A DNA stretch of 64,000 nt, taken from NCBI GenBank assembly GCA_020832665.1, contig JAFIEG010000001.1, positions 60,608 through 124,607 on the forward strand, read 5' to 3'. Shown piece after piece: positions 14,304 to 24,404 of this stretch; the first letter of the stretch is position 1; each line of letters begins with the position of its first letter. The position numbers and the translations under genes were made by a program. This DNA is from Pararhodobacter sp. (GTDB lineage: Bacteria; Pseudomonadota; Alphaproteobacteria; Rhodobacterales; Rhodobacteraceae). Below the pieces are notes generated by a model. It was not told where the DNA came from. It searched no databases and saw only the letters and a program-made list of their open reading frames with translations.

Positions 14304-15844
14304 GCGCGCAGGAAATCATCCTGCTGGTGATGTTTGCCGCGCTGTTCACCGCCATCCTCAGCGGCATTCCCGCCATGCTGGCCATTGCCGGCGTGCCGCT
14401 GGTCACGGCGTTCATCGCCGGGCAGTTCGGGCTGTTCAACCTGAATTTCCTTGAATTCTTTCCGGCCCGCGTATGGGGGGTGATGACCAACACGCTGCTG
14501 ATGGCGGTGCCGCTCTTCGTGCTCATGGGGGTTCTGCTGGAACGCTCGCAGCTGGCCGAGAGAATGCTGAAGATCCTGGCACGGATGATGGGCGGCAGCC
14601 CGCTGGGCATGGCGCTGTCGGTGCTCGCCTTCAGCGCCATCATCGCCGCTTCGACCGGCATCATCGGCGCCACGGTGGTGATGCTGGTGCTGATCAGTCT
14701 TCGGCCGATGCTGGAAGCCGGCGTGCCGGCCACGCAGGCTTCGGGGCTGATCTGCGCCTCGGGCACGCTGGGGCAGATCATCCCGCCCTCGATCCTGCTG
14801 GTGCTGCTGGGCGACCAGATCGGCAACACCTATCTTGATGCCCAGCAGCGCGCCGGCAACTTCGCGCCGCAGCCGGTTTCGGTTGCCGATCTGTTTGCCG
14901 GGGCCTTGTTCCCGGGGCTGATGCTGGTGGGGCTTTATTCGCTCTGGCTGCTGCTGACCCTGCGCCCGAAACGCGGCGCGCCGCCGCCTGCGCCCGGCGA
15001 GCGGGTGGCGCCCGGTGACATCCTCTTCACCTTCCTGCCGCCCTTGCTGCTGATCCTCGCCGTGCTGGGCTCGATCCTTGGCGGCATCGCCACCGCGACC
15101 GAAGCGGCCGGGCTGGGCGCGGTGGGGGCGCTTCTGATGGCGGCCTTTGCCACCACGCGCAGCACCGCAGCGCGGTTCGTGATCGGCGCGGCGGGGCTGT
15201 CGGCCTTTGCGCTGGTGGCGCTGCGCATGGCCGGGCTGGGGCGCGCGGCCATCGATACGCCGGCGGGCATGCTGGCGGCACTGGCCACCGCGCTGATCGG
15301 GGCCGGCCTGCTGCTGGCCGGGGCAAGGCTGTGGCAAAGGCGGCTGCTTCAGGGCGCGCTGGTGGAAACCATCCGCATTTCGGGCATGGTCTTCGGCATC
15401 GTCATCGCCGCCTCGATGCTGGCGCTGGTGTTTCGCGGCTTCGGCGGCGACCGCACGGTGAACGCGCTCATGGCCGGCCTGCCGGGCGGCGAGATGGGCG
15501 CGCTCTTGCTGGTCATGCTGGTTGTGTTCGTGCTGGGTTTCATCCTCGAGGCGGTCGAGATCATCTATATCGTGGTGCCGCTTCTGGGCCCGGCGGTGCT
15601 GATGGGCGATGTCTCGCCGGTCTGGTTCGCGGTGCTGCTGGCCATGAACCTGCAGACCAGTTTTCTGACGCCACCCTTCGGCTTCGCCCTTTTCTATTAC
15701 CGCTCGGTGGCGCCGCGCAGCATTGCCACCACACAGGTCTATCGCGGGGTGATACCCTTCGTTCTGCTTCAGCTTCTGGCGCTGGCGATTCTCATCCAGT
15801 TCCCGGCGCTGGCGACATGGCTGCCATCACGCATTTTCGACTGA
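14300..15844 (+). CDS. dctM: TRAP transporter large permease subunit DctM
   Basis: 514 aa with many hydrophobic helices. DctM motifs include AVPLFVLMGVLLERS, ASTGIIGATVVMLVLISLRPMLEAG, SGTLGQIIPPSI, and near the end NLQTSFLTPPFGFALFY. It is longer than the ~430-aa basic DctM, with an extra ~60-80 residues of alanine-rich helices in the middle (roughly 285-355), as in the larger members that go with keto-acid or C4/lactate-type binding proteins. It forms the ion-coupled translocation path. It is coupled to dctQ by ATGA and followed 36 nt later by the binding protein. Confidence 0.92.
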   Translation: MSAQEIILLVMFAALFTAILSGIPAMLAIAGVPLVTAFIAGQFGLFNLNFLEFFPARVWGVMTNTLLMAVPLFVLMGVLLERSQLAERMLKILARMMGGSPLGMALSVLAFSAIIAASTGIIGATVVMLVLISLRPMLEAGVPATQASGLICASGTLGQIIPPSILLVLLGDQIGNTYLDAQQRAGNFAPQPVSVADLFAGALFPGLMLVGLYSLWLLLTLRPKRGAPPPAPGERVAPGDILFTFLPPLLLILAVLGSILGGIATATEAAGLGAVGALLMAAFATTRSTAARFVIGAAGLSAFALVALRMAGLGRAAIDTPAGMLAALATALIGAGLLLAGARLWQRRLLQGALVETIRISGMVFGIVIAASMLALVFRGFGGDRTVNALMAGLPGGEMGALLLVMLVVFVLGFILEAVEIIYIVVPLLGPAVLMGDVSPVWFAVLLAMNLQTSFLTPPFGFALFYYRSVAPRSIATTQVYRGVIPFVLLQLLALAILIQFPALATWLPSRIFD

Positions 15845-15880
15845 CCAACCTACTGATCCAACCTGAGGAGGAGACGACCA

Positions 15881-16945
15881 ATGAAACGCAGAACCTTTCT
15901 GGCCTCCGGCGCCGGGCTTGGCGCCGCCGCCCTTGCCGCCCCGGCCGTGGCCCAGGGCCGCATCGAATGGGACATGCCCTCGGCATTTCCCGCCCGCGCG
16001 CCGGGCGTGGGCACCAACTCGGCACGTTTTGCCGAACTGGTGGCGCTGATGTCCGATGGCCGCATGAGCCTGACCGTGCATGGCGCGGGCGAACTGGTGC
16101 CGCCCTTCACGGTCGAGGATGCCGTGCAGCAGGGCACCGTGCCCATCGGCCACAACACGCCCTATTACGCCGCTTCGCGAAACGCGGCGCTGCACTGGTA
16201 TACCGGTGTGCCCTTCGGGCCCACCGTCGGCGAGCATTACGCCTGGCTGCGCTGGGGCGGCGGGCAGGAATTGTGGGACGGCATCTACGCCCAGCGCAAC
16301 CTCAAGCCCATCTACAGCGGCAATTCCGGTGTGCAGGCGGGTGGCTGGTTCAAGGAGCGTATCGAAAGCCTCGACGACCTGCAGGGGCTGAACATGCGCA
16401 TCGCCGGTCTAGGCGGCGAGATGATGCGCAAGCTCGGCGTCAACGCGGTGCTGATGCCGGCCACCGAAATCTTCCAGGCGCTGCAATCGGGCGCGCTCGA
16501 CGCTGCCGAATGGGTGGGCCCGATGCTCGATCAGGCCTTCGGGCTGCAGCGCATCACCAACCTGTGCTACACGCCGGCCTATGCCGAACCCTCGGCGGCG
16601 CTCGCCATCGTCTTCAACCGCGATGCGTGGGAGGAACTCCCCGCTGATCTGCAGGCGATCTGCGAAGCCGCGGCGATGCAATGCGCGATGGAGACGCTGG
16701 GCCAGTTCGACTATTACAACGTCACCGCCATGACCCAGTTGGCGGAAGGGGGCGTTGAGTTCCTGGCCTTTCCCGATGACGTGGTCGCCGCCATGCGTAC
16801 CGCATGGGACGAGGTCAATGACGAGCAAAGCGCCGCCAGCGACGATTACGCGCGCGTGCGTGAAAGCGTCGAGGCCTTCACCGCTCAGGCCATCCCCTAC
16901 AGCGCCGCCTTCATGGAGCGCTATCTCGCTTCGCGCCACGGCTGA
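15881..16945 (+). CDS. dctP: TRAP transporter periplasmic binding protein (TakP/DctP family)
   Basis: 354 aa with a Tat-like signal (KRRTFLASGAGLGAAALAAPAVAQ), suggesting export in folded form. The mature part has the family framework: IEWDMPSAFP, GELVPPFTVEDAVQQGTVPIGH, LNMRIAGLGGEMMRKLGVNAV, ATEIFQALQSGALDAAEWVGPMLD. The conserved arginine that binds the ligand carboxylate is in MRIAGLGGE. The sequence is closest in feel to the TakP group, which binds 2-keto or hydroxy monocarboxylates such as pyruvate or lactate, often with a cation. The ligand here is not known. AGGAGGAG lies upstream of the ATG. It completes a dctQMP operon. Confidence 0.9.
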   Translation: MKRRTFLASGAGLGAAALAAPAVAQGRIEWDMPSAFPARAPGVGTNSARFAELVALMSDGRMSLTVHGAGELVPPFTVEDAVQQGTVPIGHNTPYYAASRNAALHWYTGVPFGPTVGEHYAWLRWGGGQELWDGIYAQRNLKPIYSGNSGVQAGGWFKERIESLDDLQGLNMRIAGLGGEMMRKLGVNAVLMPATEIFQALQSGALDAAEWVGPMLDQAFGLQRITNLCYTPAYAEPSAALAIVFNRDAWEELPADLQAICEAAAMQCAMETLGQFDYYNVTAMTQLAEGGVEFLAFPDDVVAAMRTAWDEVNDEQSAASDDYARVRESVEAFTAQAIPYSAAFMERYLASRHG

Positions 16946-16985
16946 GGCGCCGGCGGCCCAAAGGGGGGCGGCGGAAACCTGTCGC

Positions 16986-17049
16986 CCCTTCATCTTGCTA
17001 AAAAACTCCGGGGGGAGTCCTGCCCCGGGGGCCGGACGGGGGGCGGCGC
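16986..17049. repeat. Intergenic repeat starting CTTCATCTTGC (copy 1)
   Basis: The segment begins CTTCATCTTGCTAAAAAACTCC and runs into GC-rich short inverted repeats (CTCCGGGGGGAG, GCCCCGGGGGC). It lies between the convergent dctP and MFS genes. A second copy with the same opening lies after leuC (34087). From memory this kind of element is frequent between Rhodobacteraceae genes and may act as a transcription or mRNA-end signal. Confidence 0.5.
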
Positions 17050-17069
17050 CTCCCTTGCCTCTGGCCGGT

Positions 17070-18251
17070 TCAGTCCATCCGGTCGCGGGAGAAGGCATAA
17101 ACAGCACAGCCGGCCAGCAAGAGCAGCCCGAAGAACAGGAAAATTGCGCCATAGGGCGCCTCGGCCGGGCTGGCGGGTGCCACCTCATAGACCCGGCGCG
17201 AGACCACCTGCAACACGCCCACCCCGCCGATCGAGAACATGTTCAGAAGCGTCACGCCGCGGCCCAGCAGATGCGGCGGAAAGAAGCTGCGCCCATGGGC
17301 CATCAGGAGCGGAAACGAAACCCCCAGCAAGCTCACGGCAGCCAACAGCACCGCCGAGGGCCAGAAGCCGGCGGCAGGCGACCACCACAGTGCCAGCAGG
17401 CAGGCGCCGCCCAGCAGGTTACCCGCCAGCACCACCCCCTTGCGCGTGCCGAACACCCGGTCGAGCGGGCCATAGGCAAACGAGCCCACCACCATTGCAA
17501 AGGCCATGACCAGCGTCACATGCCCGATGGCGATTGAGTCGGCGGCATAGACGGCTTCGTAATACGGCCCCACCCAAAGCCCGCGCAGCCCCGCCGCCGG
17601 AGCGTAGTTGACAAACAGCAAGGGCATGATCAGCCAGATCGCGGGAATGCGCAGCACATCCATGAGCGAGCCGCGCTCGCCGTTTTCATCGCCTTCGGCC
17701 GCCGGCGGGTCCTGCACGAGGCGCAGGATGGCCAGCCCGTTGATCAGCGTCAGCACCCCCAGCACCCCGACCGTCTCGCGCCAGCCAAAGGTTTCAGCCG
17801 CCCAGGCCAGTGGCCAGGCGCCGGCGATGTTGCCCAGCGTGCCAAAGCCGATGATCGCCCCGGCCAGGGTTGCGAAGACCGCCACCGGAAAGAGCCGGCC
17901 GAAAATGTAATACGAAGCCATCAGCACCGGCGAGCACCCGATGCCGATCAGCACCATTGACAGATGTATATGCCACGGCGCGGTGGCCAGCGCGAAGACC
18001 AGCGCCCCACCACCGCCGGCAATGGCCAGCAGCCAGGCCGCGGTGCGGCGCGGGCCCAGCGTATCGAGCGCCCAGCCCACCGGAAGCTGCATTGCCGCGA
18101 AGGCCAGGAACCACAGCCCCGACGAGATCGCCAGATCGTCGGGACCGGCGCCGACCTCGCGGCCCAGCACCGGTGCCAGCACGGCGAGGAAGGCGCGGTA
18201 GAACTGGCTGAGCACATAGCCCAGCACGAGCATGGCGATGCCCATTTTCAT
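17070..18251 (-). CDS. MFS transporter
   Basis: 393 aa with about 12 hydrophobic helices. The loop motif between helices 2 and 3 is visible as PVGWALDTLGPRRTAAW. The domain linker around residues 185-200 is charged (DPPAAEGDENGERGS). It opens with MGIAMLVLGYVLSQFYRAFLAVLAPVLGREVG, as in organic-anion or nitrate/sugar-phosphate-type MFS proteins of Rhodobacteraceae; the substrate cannot be told from sequence. It is convergent with the TRAP operon and stands alone on its strand. Confidence 0.82.
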   Translation of the reverse strand: MKMGIAMLVLGYVLSQFYRAFLAVLAPVLGREVGAGPDDLAISSGLWFLAFAAMQLPVGWALDTLGPRRTAAWLLAIAGGGGALVFALATAPWHIHLSMVLIGIGCSPVLMASYYIFGRLFPVAVFATLAGAIIGFGTLGNIAGAWPLAWAAETFGWRETVGVLGVLTLINGLAILRLVQDPPAAEGDENGERGSLMDVLRIPAIWLIMPLLFVNYAPAAGLRGLWVGPYYEAVYAADSIAIGHVTLVMAFAMVVGSFAYGPLDRVFGTRKGVVLAGNLLGGACLLALWWSPAAGFWPSAVLLAAVSLLGVSFPLLMAHGRSFFPPHLLGRGVTLLNMFSIGGVGVLQVVSRRVYEVAPASPAEAPYGAIFLFFGLLLLAGCAVYAFSRDRMD

Positions 18252-18393
18252 GCGATGTGTCTCACAAGTGAAATTTCGCCGCGACCTTGGCGCAAATGCT
18301 CGGTGAGGTCCAGAGGGGGCTGGGGGGTGCTGCCCCCGTCAGGCGAATATGGGGCAAGGTGAAGGGGCGGGTAAGGTTGCTGTCAGTCCGCCT

Positions 18394-19251
18394 TCAGGTT
18401 GGGGCCAGGCGCCAGATGAGGTAGCGATTGGCGGCAATGAACTGCGCCGCAGAGCGGTCGCGCCCGTCGAGCCGCGCGCGCAGGCGCTCGCGCCGAGGCC
18501 GGTTCAGCATCAGCCTGACCAGCCCGGCAATGGCCCGCCGCTGCAGGGGTCTTTGCTCGCGCAGCGCGGCATCGATGCGGTCGATGGCGTGGCCGATGAC
18601 CATGTAAAAGCCGCGCTCCAGCTCGATCGAGGGGGCCACGGCCTCGGTGATGTCTTCCTCGGCCAGCACGGCCAGCCCCTGCCGCGCAATCTCATCGCGC
18701 ATCAGCGCCAGGTCATGGCCACCGCCGGGCGGTCGCTGGCCGGGCTCGGCATGTGCCGTGCCGATGCGAAAGCAGTCGCCGATCAGGATCTCGCCGCCGC
18801 TTGCGAGCAGCGCGCGTGCCTTTCCGAGTGCGTTATCAGGCGCGATATACTGGAAGCTTTCGGAAAACAGGCACAGATCGAAAGGGCCGGTGCCGCTGAA
18901 TTCCTCGAAGCGGCATTCATGCACGTTGGCCTCTGGCGCGTTGTGCCGGCAGCGTTCGGCGTGAAAGGCCGAGGGCACGACGATCTCGACTTTGTGGCCC
19001 ATCAGGGTGAGCTTGCGCGCGGTCTCGCCGGCGCCGCCGCCGATATCGAGAATGCGCTGCCCGGCCCCCGGTTTCATGTGGCCCAGCAGCCGGGCGGTAT
19101 AGGCTTCCTGCGCGGCGAGGGTATTGGCGGCCGTGACCTCGAGCCCGGTCCAGTCGCCGTAATGCAGGTTCTCGGCGCCGGTCAGCCAACGGCTGAAGGC
19201 AAGTGCCACATCAAGCCCGATGGTGCGTGTGTCGATCTTGCTTGCGGGCAC
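18394..19251 (-). CDS. Class I SAM-dependent methyltransferase
   Basis: 285 aa. The SAM-binding motif I is ILDIGGGAGETARKLTLMGHKVEIV (residues ~67-91), followed by FDLCLFSESFQYI (motif II region) and LLASGGEILIGDCFR (motif III region). The C-terminal ~100 residues include an arginine-rich stretch (MLNRPRRERLRARLDGRDRS). The overall layout is like small-molecule O- or C-methyltransferases, with an N-terminal substrate-binding segment. The substrate is unknown. It lies 30 bp downstream of rppH on the same strand and may be read from the rppH transcript. Confidence 0.8.
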   Translation of the reverse strand: MPASKIDTRTIGLDVALAFSRWLTGAENLHYGDWTGLEVTAANTLAAQEAYTARLLGHMKPGAGQRILDIGGGAGETARKLTLMGHKVEIVVPSAFHAERCRHNAPEANVHECRFEEFSGTGPFDLCLFSESFQYIAPDNALGKARALLASGGEILIGDCFRIGTAHAEPGQRPPGGGHDLALMRDEIARQGLAVLAEEDITEAVAPSIELERGFYMVIGHAIDRIDAALREQRPLQRRAIAGLVRLMLNRPRRERLRARLDGRDRSAAQFIAANRYLIWRLAPT

Positions 19252-19281
19252 GGCCTCTCTCCACCCTTGCGGCTGGCTTGG

Positions 19282-19824
19282 CTAGTGACCGGCGCAGCCG
19301 CTTGCATCGCCAACAGTGCCATGCGCCTCGCCGGCAAGCCAGGGGCGAAAGGCTCTCATGACCTGCTCATAGGCGGCGCGCTTGAATGGCACGATCTCGG
19401 CAAGCATTTGCGCCGCGCCGATCCAGCGCCAGCGGCTGAACTCGGGGTGCTTGCGCCCTTCGATGTCGATCTCGCTGTCATCGCCGAGAAAGCGCATAAG
19501 GAACCAGAGTTGCTTCTGTCCGCGAAATCGCCCGCCCCAGATGCGCGGCACGATTTCGGCGGGCAGGTCGTAGCGCAGCCAATCGGGCGTTTCGGCAAGT
19601 ATTTCGACGCGCCCGGCGCTGATACCTGTTTCCTCTTCCAACTCGCGCAGCGCCGCCGCGCGTGGGGTTTCACCCTCGTCGATACCGCCTTGCGGCATCT
19701 GCCAGGCCGGCGCCCCGCTGTCGATGCGTTGGCCAACGAATACGAGCCCCTCGCGGTTGATCAGCATTACCCCCACGCAGGGCCGGTAGGGCAGGGCGGC
19801 GATGTCGGTTGGCGCCCCTTCCAT
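19282..19824 (-). CDS. rppH: RNA pyrophosphohydrolase (NUDIX)
   Basis: 180 aa. The NUDIX box [23 protein letters not shown] matches GX5EX7REUXEEXGU (about residues 42-64), within the RppH context [12 protein letters not shown]...VFVGQRID...[12 protein letters not shown] and WLRYDLP. RppH removes pyrophosphate from the 5' end of mRNAs and so starts RNase E-dependent decay. Its ATG overlaps the ctpA stop by 1 nt, which gives the ctpA-rppH coupling usual in this family of bacteria. Confidence 0.94.
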   Translation of the reverse strand: MEGAPTDIAALPYRPCVGVMLINREGLVFVGQRIDSGAPAWQMPQGGIDEGETPRAAALRELEEETGISAGRVEILAETPDWLRYDLPAEIVPRIWGGRFRGQKQLWFLMRFLGDDSEIDIEGRKHPEFSRWRWIGAAQMLAEIVPFKRAAYEQVMRAFRPWLAGEAHGTVGDASGCAGH

Positions 19825-21155
19825 CAGCGACCGTTCATGGTGGCCAGGCCGCGCAGGATGTCGAGCGCATAGGCGAGTTGGTAGTCCTCGCGCCGCAGGC
19901 GGGCCACTTCCTGCGCGGCGCGCTCTTCCTCTTCCATCATGCGCCGCTCGTCATCCGAGATGGTCTCGGCGCCAAGCGCGCCGCGCAGGCTGGATTCGGT
20001 GCGCGGGGGGCGCGCGGGGCCTTCTTCCTCGCCCGCGTTCTCGGCGCGCGGTGGCTGCACCACCACGATATCGGGTGACACGCCCAGCGCCTGGATCGAG
20101 CGCCCCGAGGGTGTGTAGTAAAGCGAGGTGGTCAGCCGCATCGCGCCGTCGCCGCGAAGCGGGATCAGCGATTGCACCGAGCCCTTGCCGAAGCTGCGCG
20201 TGCCCACCACCACGGCGCGGCGGTGATCTTGCAGCGCGCCGGCGACAATTTCCGAAGCCGAGGCCGAACCGCCATTGATCAGCACCACCATCGGGCGGCC
20301 CTCGATGAGATCGCCCGGCGAGGCGTTGTAGCGCTCGCCCTGATCCTCTTCGCGCCCGCGGGTCGAGACGATCTCGCCGCGGTCGAGGAAGCCATCGGTG
20401 ACCCGGATCGCCTGATCGAGCAGCCCGCCGGGATTGTTGCGCATGTCCAGCACCACGCCGCGCAGATTGTCGATGCCTCCCAGATCGTCGATGGCCTCTT
20501 CCAGCCCCGAGACTAAGTTGGGATAGGTCTGCTCGTTGAAGGTGGTCAGCCGCAGCACCACGATATTGCCCTCGGTGCGCGCGCGCACCGCCTGGATGCG
20601 AATGGTGTCGCGGATGATCGACAGATCGAAGGGTTCGCTCACCCCCTCGCGCACGATGGTGATGATGATTTCCGAACCCACCGGGCCGCGCATCATGTCG
20701 ACGGCCTCGGGCAGGTTCATGCCAAGCAGCGATTCGCCATCGACATGGGTGATCAGATCGCCCGCCTCGACGCCGGCGTGATAGGCGGGGGTGTCGTCGA
20801 TGGGGGCGATGACGCGCACATAGCCGTCCTGCTGGGTGATCTCGATACCCAGGCCGCCGAAGGCGCCGCGGGTCTGCACCTGCAGATCCTCGAAATCATC
20901 TGGGGCAAGGAAGCTGGAATGCGGATCGAGCGAACTGAGCATGCCGTTGATCGCCGCCCGGATCAGATCGCCGGTATCGACCTCGGTGACATACTGGGCG
21001 CGGATCCGCTCGAGCACATCGCCAAACAGGTCGAGCTGCTGATAGACGGTGCGGTTGCGATTGGTCTCTTCGGCAATCAGCGGGCCGGCCAGCTGCGTGC
21101 TCACCAATGCGCCGGCGAGAATGCCCGCGAATGCTGCCAGGATATACTTTCGCAT
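19824..21155 (-). CDS. ctpA: C-terminal processing peptidase (S41)
   Basis: About 443 aa from the ATG at 21155 (GGAAG ~5 nt upstream); the longer ORF-track start includes the intergenic region. An N-terminal membrane anchor/signal ([19 protein letters not shown]) is followed by a PDZ domain ([20 protein letters not shown], about residues 75-155). The S41 catalytic domain has the serine in [17 protein letters not shown] and the lysine in [11 protein letters not shown]. It is a periplasmic protease that trims peptidoglycan hydrolases or other envelope proteins. The C-terminal tail is rich in Glu and Arg and likely disordered. It is part of the gpmI-envC-ctpA-rppH run. Confidence 0.93.
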   Translation of the reverse strand: MRKYILAAFAGILAGALVSTQLAGPLIAEETNRNRTVYQQLDLFGDVLERIRAQYVTEVDTGDLIRAAINGMLSSLDPHSSFLAPDDFEDLQVQTRGAFGGLGIEITQQDGYVRVIAPIDDTPAYHAGVEAGDLITHVDGESLLGMNLPEAVDMMRGPVGSEIIITIVREGVSEPFDLSIIRDTIRIQAVRARTEGNIVVLRLTTFNEQTYPNLVSGLEEAIDDLGGIDNLRGVVLDMRNNPGGLLDQAIRVTDGFLDRGEIVSTRGREEDQGERYNASPGDLIEGRPMVVLINGGSASASEIVAGALQDHRRAVVVGTRSFGKGSVQSLIPLRGDGAMRLTTSLYYTPSGRSIQALGVSPDIVVVQPPRAENAGEEEGPARPPRTESSLRGALGAETISDDERRMMEEEERAAQEVARLRREDYQLAYALDILRGLATMNGR

Positions 21156-21265
21156 CATCTCTTCCCATTCTCGGGCCCCTTGCGGTGCCCGTCTTGCATC
21201 TGCCTTGCCCGCGTCCCCGCCTGTCGCCTGGAGGCGAGCCATCGCAAAGGCGCTTCAGGTGCGAT

Positions 21266-22498
21266 TCAGGGGCCAGTGAAATCGAACCAGGGTTCGGGGT
21301 CAATGGCCGTGCCGTTTTCCCTGATCTCGAGATACAGGGTTTCGCCGCGCCCGGCCAGCGCGGCAGAACCGCTCCTTTCGGGTAAAAACTCCTCGGCCCC
21401 GATCGCGGCGCCGGGCATCAGCCCGAGCGCGGTGTCGGTTCCGACCACCTCGCCGGGCTCAACATAGACCGTTCCCAGCCCGGCCAGAACCAGAAGATAG
21501 CCCTCGGCGGGTTCGATCAAGATCACGTTTGCGTAGTCCAGAAGCGGGCCGCGATAGCGCACCGTGCCGGGCCAGGGGGAACTGACCAGCGCGCCGGGCT
21601 CGGTGGCCAGCAACAGCCCCGGCCGGGTGGTGCCGGCGGCGTCGGTCTCGCCGGCGCGGCGCAACAGCGCGCCGCGCACCGGCAGCGGCAGGCTGCCGCG
21701 CGCACTCTCGAAGCCCGGTTGCGCCACCTCAAGCGCGCCCGGCAGGCCCTCGATACCGCGCGCCATCTCCTCGAGCGTTTGCGCGGCGCCCAGAAGCGTC
21801 AGCATGCGTGCCTCGTCATCGGCCAGGCGCGGCGGCAGTTCGCGCCGGTCGGCCATGGCCTGGCTGAGTGCGATGCGCGCTTCCTGCAGGCTTTCAAGCC
21901 CGGCGGTGATTGTGTCCTCGGCGGATTCCTGCAGGCGCCTGAGCAATTGCAACTCGCCCAGAAGCGCGCCAAGGGCATCGGCCTCGGCCTGCATGGCGGG
22001 GGCGAGATCGGCCAGCATCATGCCGGCGCGGGCGGTGGCCAGCGGGCCATCGGGGTGCAGCATAAGCGCCGGCGGCTCGATGCGCTCGACCGCCATCATG
22101 GCGCCAAGCACGCGCGCCAGATCGCCCGCCTGACTGTCGAGGCTGCGCCTTATCGCGGTCTCGCGCAGCGCCGCAGTGCGCAACCCGGCGCGCAGGGCCG
22201 AAAGCCCTTCTTCATGGGCGCGAATCGTCTCGGTCAGCGCCGCCACCCTGTCGCGGGCGCGTTCGGCCCCGGCCAGCCCGTCGATGGCGTCGAGCAGCGC
22301 CAGCGCGGCGGTACGGGCGCCGGCGGCGATGTCATGGGCGGCGTCATGAGCGCCGGTCTCGGCGCGCGCCGCGCCCGGCAAGTCGCCGGTGATCCCGCCC
22401 ACTGAGAAAGGCACCGCAGCCAGCGCCGCAGCCAGCGCCAGCGCCGCCGGCAACCGCCGTGAAGGGCCGTTCGGGCCAGGCTGTTCACGCCCGCCCAT
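21266..22498 (-). CDS. envC: EnvC-like murein hydrolase activator (LytM/M23 domain)
   Basis: 410 aa. It has a signal peptide (RRLPAALALAAALAAVPF), a long alanine- and glutamate-rich coiled-coil region (residues ~50-270) and a C-terminal M23/LytM domain (about 290-400: GALVSSPWPGTVRYRGPLLDYANVILIEPAEGYLLVLAGL). The usual zinc ligands HxxxD...HxH are not evident, so it is probably a non-enzymatic EnvC-type activator of amidases at the division septum. Its start overlaps the gpmI stop by 1 nt and it precedes ctpA. Confidence 0.87.
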   Translation of the reverse strand: MGGREQPGPNGPSRRLPAALALAAALAAVPFSVGGITGDLPGAARAETGAHDAAHDIAAGARTAALALLDAIDGLAGAERARDRVAALTETIRAHEEGLSALRAGLRTAALRETAIRRSLDSQAGDLARVLGAMMAVERIEPPALMLHPDGPLATARAGMMLADLAPAMQAEADALGALLGELQLLRRLQESAEDTITAGLESLQEARIALSQAMADRRELPPRLADDEARMLTLLGAAQTLEEMARGIEGLPGALEVAQPGFESARGSLPLPVRGALLRRAGETDAAGTTRPGLLLATEPGALVSSPWPGTVRYRGPLLDYANVILIEPAEGYLLVLAGLGTVYVEPGEVVGTDTALGLMPGAAIGAEEFLPERSGSAALAGRGETLYLEIRENGTAIDPEPWFDFTGP

Positions 22499-24039
22499 CA
22501 GGTGCGAATCAGGCTGTGCCCGGTCATCTCGGGCGGCGGCGCGATACCCATCAGCGCCAGTACGGTGGGCGCGACATCGGCCAGCCGCCCGCTTTCCAGC
22601 CAGGCGCCTATTGGGCCGCCGATCAGCGCCACCGGCACCTTGTTGGTGGTATGCGCGGTATGCGGCCCGCCGGTTTCAGGGTCGATCATCTGCTCGCAAT
22701 TGCCATGATCGGCGGTCAGCAGCATGGCCCCGCCCGCCGCCTTCAACGCCTCGAGTGCGCGGCCCAGCCCCGCATCCACCGCCTCGCAGGCGCGGATGGC
22801 GGCGCCCAGGTCGCCGGTATGGCCCACCATGTCGGGGTTGGCGTAGTTGACCACGATCAGGTCATAGCCCTCGCCGATGGCCTGCACGAGCCTTTCGGTC
22901 ACCTCGGCGGCGGCCATCTCGGGGGCAAGATCATAGGTGGCCACTTTGGGCGAGGGTGGCATGAAGCGGTCCTCGCCCTCCTCGGGCTCTTCCTTTCCGC
23001 CATTAAGAAAGAAGGTCACATGCGGGTATTTCTCGGTCTCGGCCAGGCGGAACTGGCGTAGCCCCTGCGCCGCCACCCAGCAGCCCAGCGTGTTGTCGAT
23101 CACCCGGCGCGGAAAGGCGGTCTGCATGAAGCCGTTATGGGCATCGGAATATTCCACCATGCCCAGCAGCATCGCCCAGTCGATCTTGCGCCCGGTGTCG
23201 AAGCCGTTGAACGAGGGCGCGCCGATCGCGGCCATGATCTCGCGCGCGCGGTCGGCGCGGAAATTCAGGCAGAAGAAGCCGTCGCCGCCCTGCGCCCCGG
23301 CATGGCCCTCGATCACGGTGGGGGTGATGAATTCGTCGGTCTCGCCGCGGGCATAGGCCGCAGCGACGGCGGCGGGGGCGTCCGGCGCCGTTTCCTCGCC
23401 GCGCCCGCGGATCATCGCGGCATGGGCGCGCTCGACCCGCTCCCAGCGCGAATCGCGGTCCATCGCCCAGTAGCGGCCCACAACCGTGGCGATGTGCGCC
23501 CCGCGCGGCAGCCAGCCGGCCATATCGGCGATAAATGCATGCGCCGATTTCGGCGCCACGTCGCGCCCGTCGGTGATGGCATGGATGGCCACCGGCACGC
23601 CGGATTCCACCAGCGCCGTCACTGCCGCCTTGAGATGCGTGATATGGCCATGCACGCCGCCATCCGAGACCACCCCCATCAGATGCGCCGTGCCGCCGGT
23701 CTTGCGCAGCCGATTGATGAATTCGCGCAGAACCGGGTTGCGCGCAAAGCTGCCATCCTCGACCGCCAGATCGATCTGGCCCAGATCCATCGAAACCACG
23801 CGCCCGGCGCCGATATTGGTGTGGCCAACCTCGGAATTGCCCATCTGCCCCCTGGGCAGCCCCACATCGGGGCCGTGAGTGACAAGCGTGGCATGCGGGC
23901 AGGTTTCGATCACGCGGTCATAGTTCGGGGTGGCGGCCTGCGCCACGGCATTGCCCTCGGGCGAGGGGTTGAGCCCCCAGCCGTCAAGAATGCACAGCAC
24001 CACCGGCCCCGTTGTCTGCCTGCCCTTGCTGCCCGTCAT
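22498..24039 (-). CDS. gpmI: 2,3-bisphosphoglycerate-independent phosphoglycerate mutase
   Basis: 513 aa, full length. The N-terminal metal/alkaline-phosphatase core appears as VVLCILDGWGLNPSPEGNAV, and the phosphoserine loop as GQMGNSEVGHTNIGAGR. Further motifs are ITDGRDVAPKSA, GRYWAMDRDSRW, NYANPDMVGHTG and LLTADHGNCEQM. It interconverts 3- and 2-phosphoglycerate with Mn2+. It heads the gpmI-envC-ctpA-rppH run; in related genomes rlmH normally lies directly upstream, but here a 6-kb block separates them. Confidence 0.95.
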   Translation of the reverse strand: MTGSKGRQTTGPVVLCILDGWGLNPSPEGNAVAQAATPNYDRVIETCPHATLVTHGPDVGLPRGQMGNSEVGHTNIGAGRVVSMDLGQIDLAVEDGSFARNPVLREFINRLRKTGGTAHLMGVVSDGGVHGHITHLKAAVTALVESGVPVAIHAITDGRDVAPKSAHAFIADMAGWLPRGAHIATVVGRYWAMDRDSRWERVERAHAAMIRGRGEETAPDAPAAVAAAYARGETDEFITPTVIEGHAGAQGGDGFFCLNFRADRAREIMAAIGAPSFNGFDTGRKIDWAMLLGMVEYSDAHNGFMQTAFPRRVIDNTLGCWVAAQGLRQFRLAETEKYPHVTFFLNGGKEEPEEGEDRFMPPSPKVATYDLAPEMAAAEVTERLVQAIGEGYDLIVVNYANPDMVGHTGDLGAAIRACEAVDAGLGRALEALKAAGGAMLLTADHGNCEQMIDPETGGPHTAHTTNKVPVALIGGPIGAWLESGRLADVAPTVLALMGIAPPPEMTGHSLIRT

Positions 24040-24404
24040 GCCTGCCTCCGCTTCTGGCGCCTATCTATGCGCTGGCGCGCGGCTGGGCAATGCCGGGGCA
24101 CCGGCGGGCGGCATGGGGTTGCCGAGATCGGGGTGGCACCGGCGGCGGCTTTCTGGCGCAAGGGCAAGGGCATTGAGGCCGCTGGCGGAATTTGCAAGGG
24201 TCGGTAGAGGCTAACCGCCGGCATGCGAGTGCAGGGCAACCGCATCGTGCGACGAAGCGCACTTCGCAGCCGAGATACTCGCTTCGTGGCGTGAGAGCTG
24301 TCGCTTAAGCGCCCGAATGCGGCGCTGCAGCGACGGCAGCGCTGAAGGGCCCGTGCGACCCACGGCATGGGGAGCGAGATGCGCAGCGCGGGAAAGGTCG
24401 TGCC
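24040..24404. other. Intergenic region at the left edge of the inserted block
   Basis: About 365 bp between the divergent gpmI and MFS genes. I see no convincing small gene, tRNA or clear terminator. It contains CGAAGCGCACTTCG and GCTTCGTGGCGTGAGAGC-type short palindromes. The last ~40 bp should carry the MFS promoter and ribosome binding site (GGGAAAGG before the ATG). Confidence 0.4.

Noticed and set aside
14189-15337. 382-aa minus-strand ORF opposite dctM
   Set aside because: Extremely His/Gln/Arg-rich, as expected for the complement of a hydrophobic GC-rich gene.
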